NCBI GenBank assembly: GCA_041483675.1
Contig: JBGPGE010000005.1
Coordinates: forward strand, 1-64,000
Source of the DNA: 2-12-FULL-60-19 sp041483675
GTDB lineage: Bacteria > Desulfobacterota > Binatia > UBA9968
Direction of reading: 5' to 3'
DNA length: 64,000 nucleotides
The notes below the pieces were generated by a model. The model was not told the origin of the DNA. It ran no database searches and saw only the letters and a program-made list of their open reading frames with translations. Below are positions 63,895-64,000 of the stretch, in pieces (position 1 is the stretch's first letter; every line of letters begins with the position of its first letter). The translations under genes were made by a program, and so were the position numbers.

Positions 63895-64000
63895 ATGAAG
63901 CTTATCCCGACAAATGGAAATGGTAGGCTCGCGGGGCTGAATCCTCACATCGACCGGCGCAACTTCCTTCGCGCCGCCGGACTTGGCGGAATCGGCATGG
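63895..64000 (+). CDS. Formate dehydrogenase catalytic subunit, start only
   Basis: AAGGAG precedes ATG 63895. The first 35 residues contain a TAT motif (HIDRRNFLRAAGLGGIGM). The gene runs off the window. The identity rests on context (TorD chaperone, TAT-region protein, Fe-S protein upstream) since no catalytic motif is in view. Confidence 0.65.
   Translation, partial: MKLIPTNGNGRLAGLNPHIDRRNFLRAAGLGGIGM

Overview
The window is one dense GC-rich bacterial chromosome segment. It carries the canonical rimP-nusA-ylxR-infB-ylxP-rbfA-truB translation operon, dnaB, pckG (GTP type), thiE, queF and a CCA-adding enzyme. The rest is redox and metabolite-handling genes: an orphan molybdenum hydroxylase large subunit, a tungsten/molybdenum aldehyde ferredoxin oxidoreductase, a formate dehydrogenase locus, a UbiD decarboxylase, a tripartite tricarboxylate transporter and a nitrile-hydratase-like locus. 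This mix, with abundant short palindromic and 7-bp-periodic repeats, fits an uncultured soil or groundwater lineage such as Deltaproteobacteria-like groups, Methylomirabilota/Rokubacteria or Binatota. No rRNA or decisive marker is present, so I do not resolve it further. No tRNA, rRNA or CRISPR array was found.

Layout. 1-0.7 kb: end of an IS4-family transposase and a 178-bp repeat. 0.7-9.9 kb: aminotransferase plus aldehyde dehydrogenase, a large GAF sensor kinase, a LOR/SDH-domain protein, and a TctA-TctB fusion. 10-16.8 kb (minus strand): molybdenum hydroxylase coupled to a CCA enzyme, a lone receiver protein, and an M16 peptidase pair. 16.8-21.9 kb: UbiD overlapping coproheme decarboxylase, a nitrile hydratase beta-domain and an unusual alpha subunit, DUF4926 and a secreted protein. 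21.9-29.3 kb (minus): the nusA-infB operon with a probable attenuator in its leader. 29.3-32.7 kb: NtrBC-like pair and thiE.

32.7-41 kb is an accessory island of lower GC and mostly unrecognised genes: an 859-residue SEC-C protein, a HEPN-like protein, small orphans, DUF6933 with a shrunken second copy, a tandem-HTH protein, DoxX, FRG and GFA proteins. 41-50.6 kb returns to housekeeping: methyltransferase, hydrolase, a MITE-like element, dnaB, HAD phosphatase, pckG, CPA2 antiporter, queF, TenA-like protein. 50.7-55.1 kb: retropepsin, DUF971, a MobA-MoaD fusion and the aldehyde ferredoxin oxidoreductase. 55.2-59.7 kb: two glycosyltransferases, a TPR protein and a radical SAM protein. 59.8-64 kb: formate dehydrogenase locus (multi-FeS protein, unknown, TorD chaperone, unknown, TAT peptide, start of the catalytic subunit), cut by the window end.

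The most unexplained signals are the accessory island, especially the SEC-C plus HEPN-like pair and the tandem-HTH protein; the nitrile hydratase alpha subunit with a triplicated N-terminal helix segment; a three-hairpin element present twice; and hairpin-forming repeats at many gene junctions, two of which are read through in frame inside mobA and the CCA-enzyme gene.
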